NCBI GenBank assembly: GCA_032718475.1 | Contig: JAUCBJ010000735.1 | Location: 47,444-111,443, forward strand | Length of the DNA stretch: 64,000 bases | Origin: Nemertoderma westbladi | Lineage: Eukaryota; Xenacoelomorpha; Nemertodermatida; Nemertodermatidae | Direction: 5' to 3' | In this document: piece by piece, positions 18,881 to 29,734 of the stretch | How the letters are laid out: each line of letters begins with the position of its first letter | Numbering within the stretch: position 1 is the first letter of the stretch | The notes under the pieces: model-generated | Database searches by the model: none | What the model saw: the letters and a program-made list of their open reading frames with translations, nothing else | Told to the model about the DNA's origin: nothing | Made by a program: the position numbers and the translations under genes

Positions 18881-19838
18881 GTCTTATTATATACGTCAAG
18901 TACGGGTAATAAAATGTCAAAGTGTCTGAATGTTGAAGTGTCAAACTTACCTTGTTATATATAGTATATATATACCCTAACCGGTACAAATAAATCAACA
19001 AGTCAGAATGTCGAAATGTCAAAATGTCGAAATGTACAAATGTCAAACTTACCTTGATATATATATATATCATTTATATACCCTAACCGGTACAAATAAA
19101 ACTAACAAAGTATATAATAAAATAAGTAATAATCTAGCCTACCGGCTAAATTTGTACGAATAAATGAGATAACGGTATACGTTACCAAAATATAGATCAA
19201 AAAGTACAAATAATAGGCAAAACAGCAATGTCTAACGGGAAAATAAGTACCAACAACACTACTAATAGACAGTGAAACCCACAAATTTTGAGTACTACTG
19301 TGCTTTTTTAAGTTTAAACGACGCGAGTCGTAAAACTTACGTTCCTTTGATCTTCCAGTCGTACAAATTCCCAAATACAAACCGGACGTGGGTCGTTCCT
19401 TTTTTTCGGCGGCGCGGACGAATTTATTGTCTCCCAAACTTTGCGAAAAGCGGTCTAATCCTCGAAGCGGTCCAGAAATGAGTCCTTGAGTCCTGAAAGG
19501 TCGAAGGTGAGAGTTTTACTTCTACGCTATGAAAAATCTTCCTAGGTACCGATACAAATTGGTCTTTAAACCCTATGTACCTTTTCAAGTACCGAAAGTA
19601 ACACCGCACACACACGGCGTAAAACAAAGTGCTACAAACTAACTGTTAGCTAGTCAAATATTAAATACGAAAGTACTAGCTACCCTAAAAGCCTACTGAA
19701 GCAGGGGACGTTCTAAATTACTAAATTTACTAACCTTAAATTTTAAATATCTCCTACTTTCAATAGCTAACAGATCTAAATAATACTATACACTACGGTA
19801 GAAATACTATATACTAATTTATATAAAATACTTCTCAC
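18881..19838 (-). other. 5' leader of giant element with tandem duplication
   Basis: AT-rich leader between the 5' LTR (19839) and gag. A unit containing 'GTCAAACTTACCTTG', a (TA)n stretch and 'ACCCTAACCGGTACAAATAAA' is repeated at about 18945-18995 and 19047-19105. The bases next to the LTR read GTGAGAAGTATTTT on the minus strand, so no TGG-type tRNA primer binding site is present. Confidence 0.6.
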
Positions 19839-20905
19839 TGTAAGGTCCAGTAGTATACCGCTTACCGGATCCTAGTAACGATGTATCTTACCGTAAGATC
19901 TAGTAATGTATACGGGCTCGTACAGTATCTGACAACAAATCCCAGTCCAGGATATCTAAACAAACAGATACAATACACAAACGACTACTGGCGAGGAACA
20001 GAGCCTAGTGTCTATTCTATGTACGTGAGCGGGTCTAATGCCTACGAAACTAGACAAAAGGATACCTGTCCTCTAACCGGTGAGGCAGATGTACAGTTAC
20101 AGTAACAGACCAAACTCACGGGAAAACAATCCCCGCGCAGCGAATCCTAACTATTACTGACAGTCCTAAATACTGTAACTTGCCGCGGTGTGATTTATAT
20201 GGTTTATATACGAGCTAGTGGGTTAACAGACCTAGCGTAACAACACTGATTCAGTCCTAAATCAGTCGAAAGAGGGTCGTGCCTAATGTAACAATACAGC
20301 TGAACAGGAAACAACAGTTTAATAACGAAAATGAAATGCTCTCTCTTGCCGTAACTAAATATCAGATCCTAATTTACAAATACAGTTAAGTTCTACCTAA
20401 AGTAATATATAGTACGCTATAACTAGTAGAACTATAAGGGCGAATATGTTTTAGGGCGTGTGTGTGTGGGTGTGTTACAAATAAAACAATTTTATGTATC
20501 TCCTTTCACTAGGTTTTAGTGATTTTCTGACCGAAATGATACCGTGCGCTAGCTACTAAAATAAACTAGTCGCGTTTTGTAGAACTTTATACTCACAAAT
20601 GACGTCAAAGCTCTCTCCTTCCTATCCACAACTCAATGGGCAACCACGGTGTTAGTAACTACACCCGTGATCGGCACTAATACCAGATTCTGGTTGTAAG
20701 ATAAGAAATAGGGGTTAATCGCTACCGTACGTTAGCTGATCTGGTATACTAATTTAATTCTAGAACTTTGTTGCCGCGGTAGTTAGCAGCAATACCTATC
20801 AGTACGTGGCAAGGCGTGGTAGGATATTAATAAAACCTCCCTAGGCCAAGCAGTGTGCCGGTAGCAGAAATACTCCTTGCCTGATCAAATAACTAACTCC
20901 AGACA

Positions 20906-20918
20906 GGGGGGGGGGGGG
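20906..20918 (+). repeat. G13 homopolymer in right LTR
   Basis: Counterpart of the G18 at 3703-3720. Confidence 0.85.
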
Positions 20919-21087
20919 TACTAATGTACGTTCTACAAAGCGAACCGGTACCAAACAGTCAGTACTACGAATCACTAAATTATGGAACATATGCTGTCCG
21001 TACCTATGTACTCGCGTACTGACGAATGGCAATAGTTCGCACCTGTGAGAAGTACAGGTTAACCCAGGGGTTCGCAGGACTGACAAA

Positions 21088-21102
21088 GGGGGGGGGGGGG
21101 GG
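21088..21102 (+). repeat. G15 homopolymer in right LTR
   Basis: Counterpart of the G21 at 3890-3910. Confidence 0.85.
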
Positions 21103-21855
21103 TTCCTGTCTAAATATAATTATTTGATCCTAAATTTTGCGGCGTCCAGGACGGCGTCACGCTTACCTCTTACGGTGGGCAAGGGCGTCGAACAAAGTCT
21201 TACCTTTCTCACAAAGCGGGCGCTGCATGGCAAGTTGAGCATTTCGAAGGGCAAAGGGGGTGTGCGGTCAAATCCAAAGTGGGCGCTAGCATGTTGTGGA
21301 CATCTTTCCCCTGCGTTGCTGACGGCCTAACGGTCTAGGCTGCCATCTTCCCGATGTTTGGCTGTCCCAAAGTTGGACCAAAAGAAAACATGTTCAGGAA
21401 TTTGCAGTATATTTACAGTTTAGCAAAGGATTTATCAAACAGATTTAACAAAGTTTCAACAAGAAACCAAATAAACTAATAACAATGATATAAGAAGATA
21501 CTAGTGAAGTATAAGGTGTAAGGGTCAAAATGATAAGGTGATAACCGAAGGCAAACCGGCCTTTTTATACTAAATATCGCACATGGAGACCAAACAGAAT
21601 TTTCCACAGCTTCACATTTGAGCAATAAAGTGCTTTATGCCCTATGATTGGCCCAGCTCATCGTTCAACGCAATCCGGCCCTTACACTAATCTGGGACAT
21701 GGAATCCTAACAGAATTTTCCATAGCCTCACATTTGAGCAATAAGATATTTTATGCCCCATGATTGGCCTGGCTCATCGTTCGCTACGTTGTACGCTTCT
21801 CATTGGTCCACCAATTTGCACCAAATGAAAATAAATGGCCCCAAAATACAAATTT

Positions 21856-21935
21856 CCCGACTGGGATTCGAACTCGTAACCTATCTGTAATGTAACCAAC
21901 GCCTTAACCATCTGACCACTACGCCACGAGAGTAC
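21856..21935 (-). repeat. tRNA-derived block inside LTR (right copy)
   Basis: Same as the block at 4677-4755, with two changes in and around box B (AGTTCGAATCCCAG). Boxes A and B are kept in both LTR copies. Confidence 0.55.
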
Positions 21936-22070
21936 ATAGGGGCTTTATGTGTACAAATATAAATAGGCAATATTACATTACTGTAACTTAATCAAAATGC
22001 GTCGGATTTTCGAAAGTTTTTACGTTAAAGTTAAACTACAAATGCTATCTTATAGTGAAATAATTCATCA

Positions 22071-22075
22071 TTTGG
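22071..22075. repeat. Right target site duplication of giant element (TTTGG)
   Basis: Repeats 2631-2635. After it the outer LTR resumes (TTTAACAGACATAAAAAGCC). Confidence 0.9.
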
Positions 22076-23184
22076 TTTAACAGACATAAAAAGCCGTTTC
22101 CTTACTGTACCGGTGTTTTAGTGGACATAAAAAGCCATTTCTTCTGTATGTGTACTTTAGCGGACATAACTAGCGATTTTATGTCGCAATACGCTAAAAT
22201 CCTCTTGACACAGTGTAGTTATTATGACGACGGCTAACAGCTGATCTGTACACATGGAGCTTTTCCTTTGTCTCTTTGTTCGGACAACCAATCACAGCGA
22301 TTCTCCTGATATTTGTACAGAAACCTCCAGTAAATCGCGCAATGCATTACTGTTTATGTTTACATTTTTTCCTGATGCCAGAAGACCGGCTTTGGAATCT
22401 CTGTGTTTTCAGGCTTGAGCAAAACATTAGTAGGCTTGATCATAGAACGTATAACCGTTATCAAACAAACAATTCATACCTAATCAAACAAAACAATTAA
22501 AACACCGCATTTTTACTGCTATTTACTGTCGGTTATTAATTATATCAGTTGATGGAATATTATTATATTGGGATAATATCGATCAATAATCAGAAACCCC
22601 AATCTTCTTGATATACTGAAGGTTAGAGAGACCGGTTGCATATAACAATTGCGACTTACATTATATTGGTTTTGGAGTGAATCTAATGCTATTTCATAGG
22701 CACTACATGAGTCAGTGGTTGTTCTCTTTATATGTGACTAAAATTAGTGAAGGTCGGCAGATCGGTGTGCAGCATTGTGCGGTAGTGTGCATGATTGTGA
22801 CTGATAACGAAGCATCTCCTAAAGAATGCGCTTTATACGTGAATCCATAGCCATCCCGTTGTGTCTAGTGTAAGTCATAACTCTGTTTACATATTTAGAG
22901 CGCCACGTCCTAAAGGAACTGTTAATATTTCCCGAAAGTGAAAAATATTGGTCAGAGATTATATATTAACAATCAGTCGAATAATACAGTAGGCCTACAC
23001 CGCAATAAGGTCAAAGCTTCCGAATCCAGTCTCCCGGGTATATCCAGCGGGTGAATGGTCGCGCATAGACTGGCTTCGGCTAATGTAGTGTATCAAATAC
23101 TCGTCATAGGCTAAAGTCGATTTATAATCTAGAAGACATCTAAATTTGGCAGGTTAAACTGCTAAAGGTCTGAAAGTGCGAACA
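22071..23184 (+). repeat. Outer 5' LTR, remainder
   Basis: Continues the LTR begun at 2578 and ends GTGCGAACA. It aligns with 46336-47356, except that the 3' copy lacks about 110 bp near 47036. Full length without the insertion is about 1167 bp. Short ORFs within it have no support. Confidence 0.9.
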
Positions 23185-23465
23185 ATAACGGTTATTGCTT
23201 CTGTATTGCAACGTAGGCAATAAAGCTGAAGTACCGGTCAACCGGTACCTAGTAGGCCTGACTACCTAACCACCCGGACCGGTACTTACAGCAGTACAGG
23301 TACAGCAGTATTATTCGATTTGATAATTATAAACCGGTAGGCCTTAATATTGAATCAGGGAGGGCCCGCCCTGGTTCTTTATTGAGATTTTACTTATTTC
23401 TGTCAGTTTTATTTATTTGTAGGCCAATATTGAGCAGAAGGCGTGTAAGCCTGCTCAGATTGTAC

Positions 23466-24050
23466 AGATAATTTGTAGGCTGGACTGTTGTCTGACTGTT
23501 GTTAAGTCTGAAGAGATTGCGGTGTGTGTAGAGTGTATGTCCGATAAATTACTAGTTAGGAACGTAGGGGCTTCCAGTGCTGTGAGGTAAATCCCCTCGA
23601 AAGAATAAGTCGTACTACTCGGTTAGAACGCATACTAACTAACCATTTCGGAGTCTGCATATACTGTAGTTTGTTTAGGCTTGATAGTAGTCTGTCAGCG
23701 TTTGGTCTGTATTTTGTATGTGTAGTCTGTACGGGTAGCGTAATATTTCTTATTTAGATAATTTGTAGGCTGGATTGTTGTCTGGCTGTTGTTAGGTCTG
23801 AAGAGATTGCGGTGTGTGTAGAGTGTATGTCCGATAAAGTACTAGTTAGGAACGTAGGGGCTTCCAGTGCTGTGAGGTAAATCCCCCTGAAAGAATAAGT
23901 CGTACTACTCGGTTAGAATGCATACTAACTAACCATTTCGGAGTCTGCATATACTGTAGTTTGTTTAGGCTTGATAGTAGTCTGCCAGTGTTTGGTCTGT
24001 ATTTTGTTTGAGTAGTCTGTACGCGTAGCATAATATTTATTATTCAGAGT
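23466..24050 (+). repeat. 290-bp tandem duplication in leader
   Basis: The unit starting AGATAATTTGTAGGCTGGA at 23466 recurs at about 23756, with a few substitutions. The same duplication exists in the inner element (about 30015-30600), so it predates the split of the two. Confidence 0.85.
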
Positions 24051-24984
24051 TTATGCGATTATTCGCAACATTCATATCCCCAAGTTTATTCCTACAGTAA
24101 TTGTGCTTGTTGTACATACCGTTATAGTTAAAATAACCCCGGTACTACATCAGGGCTGCTTGGCGTAGGTAAAGACTGGTGATTTTGTGCCCCGGTCACT
24201 CCAGCAGATACCGTGGTTCTTTTAGCTGTACAAGTATTTCTAACTGCTGATTATTTGTTGTATAAGTACTTGTACCTAATTTAGGGTTTAGTGTACAATA
24301 CTTTCCGAAGGTAATTAGTGTGTAGGCAGTATATTTGTGTTGTAAAGTGGTTAATAGGCACGTTGGTTCTGGTTGACCGCGGTAATTAACTTCTAGGTAG
24401 GAACACTCCGTGATACATAACGTAGTACTTATAGCGTTACGGCTATAAGTCGTCAGACGGTGGTATTTTTCCTATCTGGATAACGCAGTATATTTACTAC
24501 TGCTTTGTTATTTTCAAATACCGTAGTATCCTGTCTGTTTGTAATAACCAGATATTCTAACCCTTTGTTAGGCTGGTTTGTAGACTTCTTGTAAAATTAC
24601 CCTAAAAATTCGTACGTGTAATTTTTGTGTTTATTTAGAGATTGTAATCTCACCCCGAATTGTACGTAATTTGTAGTATTAAGTAACTTAGGCAAATTAG
24701 AATTATTTGTTTTAGTGTCCAACAAGTAGCACTTCACTGAGAGCATACAGCTTCTGTGCAGTGACTCCTTCCCAGAAATAATAACATTTATTTCAAATAT
24801 TGACAAAACCCATTATAAGGGTATATATATTATAAATCAACTCAAACCGATTTATAAATAGTAGGCCTGTCATACATCAACTAGGTCTTAATATCAGTTG
24901 GACTACTGCTTAAATAACGGTAATAAAGTAAGGTAAAGTAACCAAGTAACCCCTAAAATTCAGAAATTTAATTATTATAAAATA

Positions 24985-25260
24985 ATTGACATACCGGTAT
25001 TTACAATAGGCTTATTATATTTATTTCAATAATTTTAGGCTGAAATTATACCGGTATTCTGTAATTAATTCTAGTCCATAATTATACTTATATATTATAA
25101 GTGTAAGCTGTATACCGGTATTCACGATAGGCCTATTATATATTTATATATATTTGTGCTGAAATTACCTACCGGTATTCTGTGACAAATCTAGTCTGTA
25201 ATAATGCATATATATATACTATAAGCATACCGGTATTCTAATATATTATATATATATCAC
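24985..25260 (+). repeat. ACCGGT-palindrome repeats upstream of gag
   Basis: The palindrome TACCGGTA recurs about every 55-60 bp (near 24993, 25051, 25118, 25170 and 25228), each in a degenerate AT-rich unit. A matching cluster lies at about 31528-31890 in the inner element. Confidence 0.75.
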
Positions 25261-25373
25261 GTTACACTGAGTAACAGTATCGGTAGTTAATTACTGGGCT
25301 AACAGTTGATACTGAATTACTAAACTTGCTTTAACTGTAATATAGCAGTAGGCATTCAACTGTACAAACAAAC

Positions 25374-27749
25374 ATGTCTGACACAAAGCAAAACCTGTCA
25401 GACAGTCTCTTAGATACAACCATCTGTGACCCAGACAGGAGTGTGGAACGTGTGAGACCGAAGTTCAATTCACCTCCTACTGTAAGAAAGATCATCCCTC
25501 CAGTAGTAGTATCAGACCCTAGGCTAGTCCAACACCGTAGGTCTATCATAGGCACTCGAGCTCAAGTCAAGCGAGACCAAGAAGCAGCGGAACAGCAGCA
25601 ACACTCGAGCCGAGAACTTATTTCTCAGCGGCCCGACAGCTCCAGTAGTGCGGATACTGTAGAGCTGACACCCGAGCGCGGAGCAAAGATGGCAGATGCG
25701 GTTTACTCGGATCCCCTTCTCATCCTTCCTGCAGCCGTACTCACTAGGGTATTGATTGCGGTGGAGGAACACCAGATTGATTGGGCGAGAAGTAAGCGAT
25801 CGACCAAGGATAGTTATGCGGGATACACAAGGGAAGAACTGAAGTCTATTGTCGAGTCGCAATGGAACTTCCCCGGACCCGGACTCCCGTCTGACTTATC
25901 GGAAGCTGCCTGGGAAGACATACACAGGATGGGAGTGACTAAAGAAACCAGCGATCCAGCTGTGTGGAAGAGGTCAGCAGCAGGATACGTACAGGGATTC
26001 TTCAGCTCTATGGAGCGATTAGAGGAACAACTGTTTCGACAACCCCAAGGACCTCAAGAGCAGGGAGAGCTGCTTTATCAAGTTAGAGAAAGAATTCTAA
26101 GAATCCGACTAATCTTATCGGCCTTTGAGGAGGCTTCGAAAAGAAGACAAGACACGTCGTTGCAAGTTGCTGTAAAGACTTGGTTTCAGCGGGTGAGTCT
26201 CAAAGTTCAAGGAACTGCCCCTTGGAAATCTCAGTTGGCTGAGCGCTCAACCCATGGAGAATCAACAGATGCTACCTTTTCCCAAGTGGAAAGTGAAGGG
26301 ACAGCAGAAAAACCGTATAAGAGGGATGCTATTGACATCTATCTGTCAGACTATCAACGATTTGTCGGTGATGAAGAGTTGAGGAGACGGCTGTCTGGAC
26401 TTAGCCCTAATAGTGAAGGAGCCAAGCTTGTGTTGGACGCAATCGATGCGGATATGATAGCTGCGAACCAAGCTAAATTTGATGAAAGCATCCGCATCGC
26501 TAAGGTTCAAGAAGAACAAGTAAAGAAAAAACGTATAGAAGACAGAAAGACAGCAGCAGCGGCAGTGGCAGAGGCAGAAGCGGAAAGAAAGGCAGCAGAA
26601 GTGGAAAAGAAAGCGGCAATGGCAGCGGCAGAGGTGGAAAGAAAGGCGGTAGAAGTGGAAAGAAAAGCGGCAGAGGCAGAAGCGGAAAGAAAAGCGGCCG
26701 AAGTGGAAAGAAAAGCGGCAGTGGCAGCGGCAGAAGCGGAAAGAAAAGCAGCAGATGCAGAAAGAAAAGCGGCAGTGGCAGAAGCAGAACGGAGGGCATC
26801 TGAAGAGACAACCCAACTAGAGTTGGAAAATCTTCAAGAGAGGCAAGACAACTTCAATAAACAGTTAACAGCTAGTAATATGCAGATGATGAATCGATCT
26901 ACTCCCAAAAGACAGGGATATACATCATCTGATGAAGGCGATACCACCGATCCTGAAGGCGGAGGAAATAGATCTCGTCTAAGCAGACGTAGAAGAATGT
27001 CCCACCGTCAGAAATTGCCTGATTTGCCCCCAGCTGTTAGAAGGCAACTAACTAACACAGGCTTAGGTAGTACAGAACCCACAGACCAAATAATTAAAAT
27101 AGAAAGACTCCCTACTATAGTAGATGAGCCTGAAATAATTAGGCCTGTTCTTGAAATCACCCCTTCGGTGATAGAGACACCTGTGCTCCCAGAACCTACC
27201 TCTAAATTCCCTTTGCACAGTACTAAACTACCTGTGCCCCACAAAACAACCCCTGAGACAGTTCCTGTCCTGGACTCCGAGCGAAATATCAATGATTTGT
27301 CGCCCGTTGTCTCTCGTCTACCCGCTACTACGTTGGCGGCTCCCGCTTCGGCGGTCGAGTGGGTGGATGAGGGGCGGCGGGGGATGAATCTCCTGCTCGG
27401 GCAGATGCAGGAGACTGTTCATCAGTTTAAAGGAACAGTAAGGGAAAGTAGGTTAGAGTTGCAAGAAGTGCAGCAGAGTATCGCATTAGAACGCGATAAA
27501 TTAGTAAATACACAAAAGGGTATACCACCACCCCCTGTAACAATGTGTCAACCTGTTAGGTCTGAAGTATTTCATGCGAAAGGTGTGGAGCCTACACGCA
27601 TCTATACTGCTAGTGAAGTGGAAACTCCTATAGTAAACCCTATTAAGGATAATTATAAACCTGTTGACAATGATATTCCATATAGACTTGATAATAATCC
27701 AAGAAATTTATATACCGATAACTCGATATTAAATAACACGAGTCTATAA
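25374..27749 (+). CDS. Outer element gag, N-terminal part (791 aa open)
   Basis: Begins MSDT, like the gags of the other two elements here. Residues about 385-480 are a long Ala/Glu/Arg/Lys coiled coil made of short repeats, which also opens a false ORF on the opposite strand. The C-terminal part is Pro-rich. The frame ends at a TAA in a 24-base stretch that replaces 12 bases of the inner copy; the same frame then reopens at 27780. It probably forms the structural, particle-forming protein. Compared with the inner copy it is about 85-90% similar. Confidence 0.8.
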   Translation: MSDTKQNLSDSLLDTTICDPDRSVERVRPKFNSPPTVRKIIPPVVVSDPRLVQHRRSIIGTRAQVKRDQEAAEQQQHSSRELISQRPDSSSSADTVELTPERGAKMADAVYSDPLLILPAAVLTRVLIAVEEHQIDWARSKRSTKDSYAGYTREELKSIVESQWNFPGPGLPSDLSEAAWEDIHRMGVTKETSDPAVWKRSAAGYVQGFFSSMERLEEQLFRQPQGPQEQGELLYQVRERILRIRLILSAFEEASKRRQDTSLQVAVKTWFQRVSLKVQGTAPWKSQLAERSTHGESTDATFSQVESEGTAEKPYKRDAIDIYLSDYQRFVGDEELRRRLSGLSPNSEGAKLVLDAIDADMIAANQAKFDESIRIAKVQEEQVKKKRIEDRKTAAAAVAEAEAERKAAEVEKKAAMAAAEVERKAVEVERKAAEAEAERKAAEVERKAAVAAAEAERKAADAERKAAVAEAERRASEETTQLELENLQERQDNFNKQLTASNMQMMNRSTPKRQGYTSSDEGDTTDPEGGGNRSRLSRRRRMSHRQKLPDLPPAVRRQLTNTGLGSTEPTDQIIKIERLPTIVDEPEIIRPVLEITPSVIETPVLPEPTSKFPLHSTKLPVPHKTTPETVPVLDSERNINDLSPVVSRLPATTLAAPASAVEWVDEGRRGMNLLLGQMQETVHQFKGTVRESRLELQEVQQSIALERDKLVNTQKGIPPPPVTMCQPVRSEVFHAKGVEPTRIYTASEVETPIVNPIKDNYKPVDNDIPYRLDNNPRNLYTDNSILNNTSL

Positions 27750-27779
27750 CAGTTTTACTGAAACAGTTTTACGCGTCAA

Positions 27780-28563
27780 ATGGCTAGAACCGAAGCCCGT
27801 CAAGCGGTAAAGGTGGGAGAGATCGTCAAGTTCAATGGAGATGAGATGAAATGGTTACCTTTTAATGAATATTACAAAGATAACATACAGAACTCTGTGC
27901 TATCTAACGGAGAGAAACTTAGATTCCTCATCGAGTGCTTGGAAGGATCTCCCAAGTTAATGGCGTTAAAGTTTATTGGACATCCAGATGGATTAAGACA
28001 AGTTTGGGATACCCTAAACATCAGGTATGGTAAAAGGAATAACATAGCTAGGTATTTGTATGCAAAATTGGTAGCGCCCCGAAAATTCATTAACAGCGGG
28101 ATTATAGAGTTTTCCGATGAGATTCAGGAGATCTGTAGACAATTAGATTGGCTAGGTAAGTCTCATGAATATCAGAGTTCTATGGTTATTGGAGCCGTGG
28201 CCTCTACTTTACCTAAAGGTGGAGTAGGTACACGCTGGGATAAGAAAGTGTTATATATGATGGAACAACAACGACGAGACCCTACCATGGCTGATCTCAT
28301 GTCATTCTTAGATGGAGAAGTAAAATTACAGCTCCTAAAGCAGTCCAGAGAGAAGACACCGGAAAACAAGGTAAGTGAGAAACCCGTTTCTAGGAGAAAA
28401 GTAACACCAGTGTGTTATACCGACGACGGCGAAAGCCAGGCTTCTCAAGAAGAAGACAGCGGGAAAGACACTGAAAGATCTTATTATGTCAACAAAACGC
28501 CTAAAGACGTAAGTAAATTCAAGTCTCGAACCAATGACAGGAGAGAACAGGTAAGAAAAACTC
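27780..28563 (+). pseudogene. Outer element gag core, cut by inner insertion
   Basis: Carries the capsid-like segment ('VKFNGDEMKWLPFNEYY', 'LSNGEKLRFLIECLEGSPK', 'LRQVWDTLNIRYG') that corresponds to the DUF1759-type region of BEL/Pao gags. It is in frame with the previous part. It ends abruptly at AACTC, where the inner element is inserted, and the coding resumes at 41369. Confidence 0.85.
28559..28563. repeat. Left target site duplication of inner element (AACTC)
   Basis: AACTC precedes the TGTAAAAGC start of the inner LTR and recurs at 41364-41368. The intact homologous site in the inner element itself has it once (near 35099). Confidence 0.9.
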
Positions 28564-29734
28564 TGTAAAAGCTTTTGCATCATTAACCGGTTATTATCCC
28601 TTAAAGTACTCTGTAGTTGGTTTGCCAGGCATAAAAGGGCCGTGTCCTTGCTGTACTGGTGTTTTAGAGGACATAAAAGTCATTTCTTATGTATTTGTAC
28701 TGTATTTGTACTTTAGAGGACATAATCCGCAATCTCGTGACGCGATAAGCTAGATAATCTTGAAAACAGTGTCGCTACCATGACGACGGCTAACAGCTGA
28801 TATTGCCACGTCGACGTTTCTTTGTTTCTTTGTTCTCTCGTTGTTCGGTTGACCAATCAGAGCGTTTGTTGTCTCTGTGTTGGAGGTGTATACAGAGGCT
28901 CAGTAGTTCAGTGTTATGTTTTTGCCCAGAGCCTAAGAACCGGCTTTTGGCACCTCCGTGTTTTCAGTTTTTAGTCTTACACTAGTAGGCTTAATTATAA
29001 GGACATATATCCGTTATCATAACATACCATACCTAATCAAACAACCTGTGCATACTTTTATATTGTTATACTGCTATTTACTGTCAGTTCTTCATAATAT
29101 GGTTGATGAATTATTATATTTGGAATAACGATAAATAACCCCGAAAACCCAATATTCTTGATATACCGAAGGTAGGAGAGAAAGGTTACATATAACGATT
29201 GTGACTTATGTTAAAGTGGTTTGAAGTGAATCTAATGTTATTTGATAGACCCTACATGATTCGGTCCGTGTTCCTTTTATATGTGACTAAAATCAGTGAA
29301 GATCGGCAGATTAGTGTGCAGTATTGTGCAGCATTGTGTATTAGTGAGACTGATAACGAAGCATTTCCTAAAGAATGCGCCATATATGTGAATTGTAACT
29401 AAGCCATATCGTTGTGAGTAGTTTAAGTCATAACTCTGTTTATATAGGTAGAGCGCCACGTCCTAAAGGAACTGTTAATATTCCCCGAAGGTGAATAATA
29501 TTGTCAGAGATTATATAATACTGTCAGTCGAATAATACATTAGGCTTACATAGCAATACGATTAAGCCGTCGAACCCAATCTCCCGGGTATATCCAGCGG
29601 GTGAATGATCGCGCACCGATTGGTTTCGACTAGTGTAGTGAATCAAATACTTGTCAGAGGCTAAAAGTGATTTATTATCTAGAAGACATCCTAATTTGGC
29701 GGGTAAAACTGCCAAAGGTCTGAAAGCGCGAACA
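28564..29734 (+). repeat. Inner element 5' LTR
   Basis: 1171 bp, TGTAAAAGC...GCGCGAACA. It matches 40193-41363 nearly base for base. Similarity to the outer LTR is clear at both ends and lower in the middle. Confidence 0.9.

Larger units (their letters stand above)
2636..22070 (-). mobile_element. Giant BEL/Pao LTR retrotransposon (19.4 kb, minus strand)
   Basis: The element has two near-identical LTRs of about 2.2 kb (2636-4891 and 19839-22070), TG...CA termini on the plus strand, and a 5-bp TTTGG duplication. The 14.9-kb interior is coded on the minus strand. In order from the right it holds a leader, gag, protease, RT, RNase H, integrase with a DUF5641-like tail, a spacer, a 272-aa ORF and a 1077-aa ORF. 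The motif order (zinc knuckles, aspartic protease, YVDD polymerase, RNase H, integrase with Asp/Asp/Glu) is that of BEL/Pao. Three in-frame stops and at least three frame breaks disable gag-pol. About 1% difference between the LTRs suggests a fairly young insertion. It is considerably larger than the usual 5-11 kb of the superfamily. Confidence 0.9.
19839..22070 (-). repeat. Giant element LTR, right copy (5' LTR in element orientation)
   Basis: 2232 bp, starting TGTAAGGTCC. Apart from G-run lengths and an 11-bp gap, it differs from the left copy at only a small number of bases. As the 5' LTR it should carry the promoter, read toward lower coordinates. It contains a second copy of the tRNA-derived block. 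Confidence 0.9.
23185..25373 (+). other. 5' leader of outer element
   Basis: AT-rich, no gene. It starts ATAACGGTTATTGC, without a TGG-type primer binding site. It holds a 290-bp tandem duplication and many ACCGGT palindromes and ends at the gag ATG (25374). The inner element has a homologous leader (29735-32024). Confidence 0.7.

Noticed and set aside
22276-22500. ORFs inside the outer and inner LTRs (for example 22276-22500, 28803-28985, 29208-29402)
   Set aside because: Inside non-coding LTR sequence; repeated only because the LTRs are repeated.
26346-26816. Minus-strand ORFs rich in Cys, Phe, Leu and Arg opposite the gag coiled coil
   Set aside because: Shadow of the GCA/GAA/AAG repeat codons on the coding strand.
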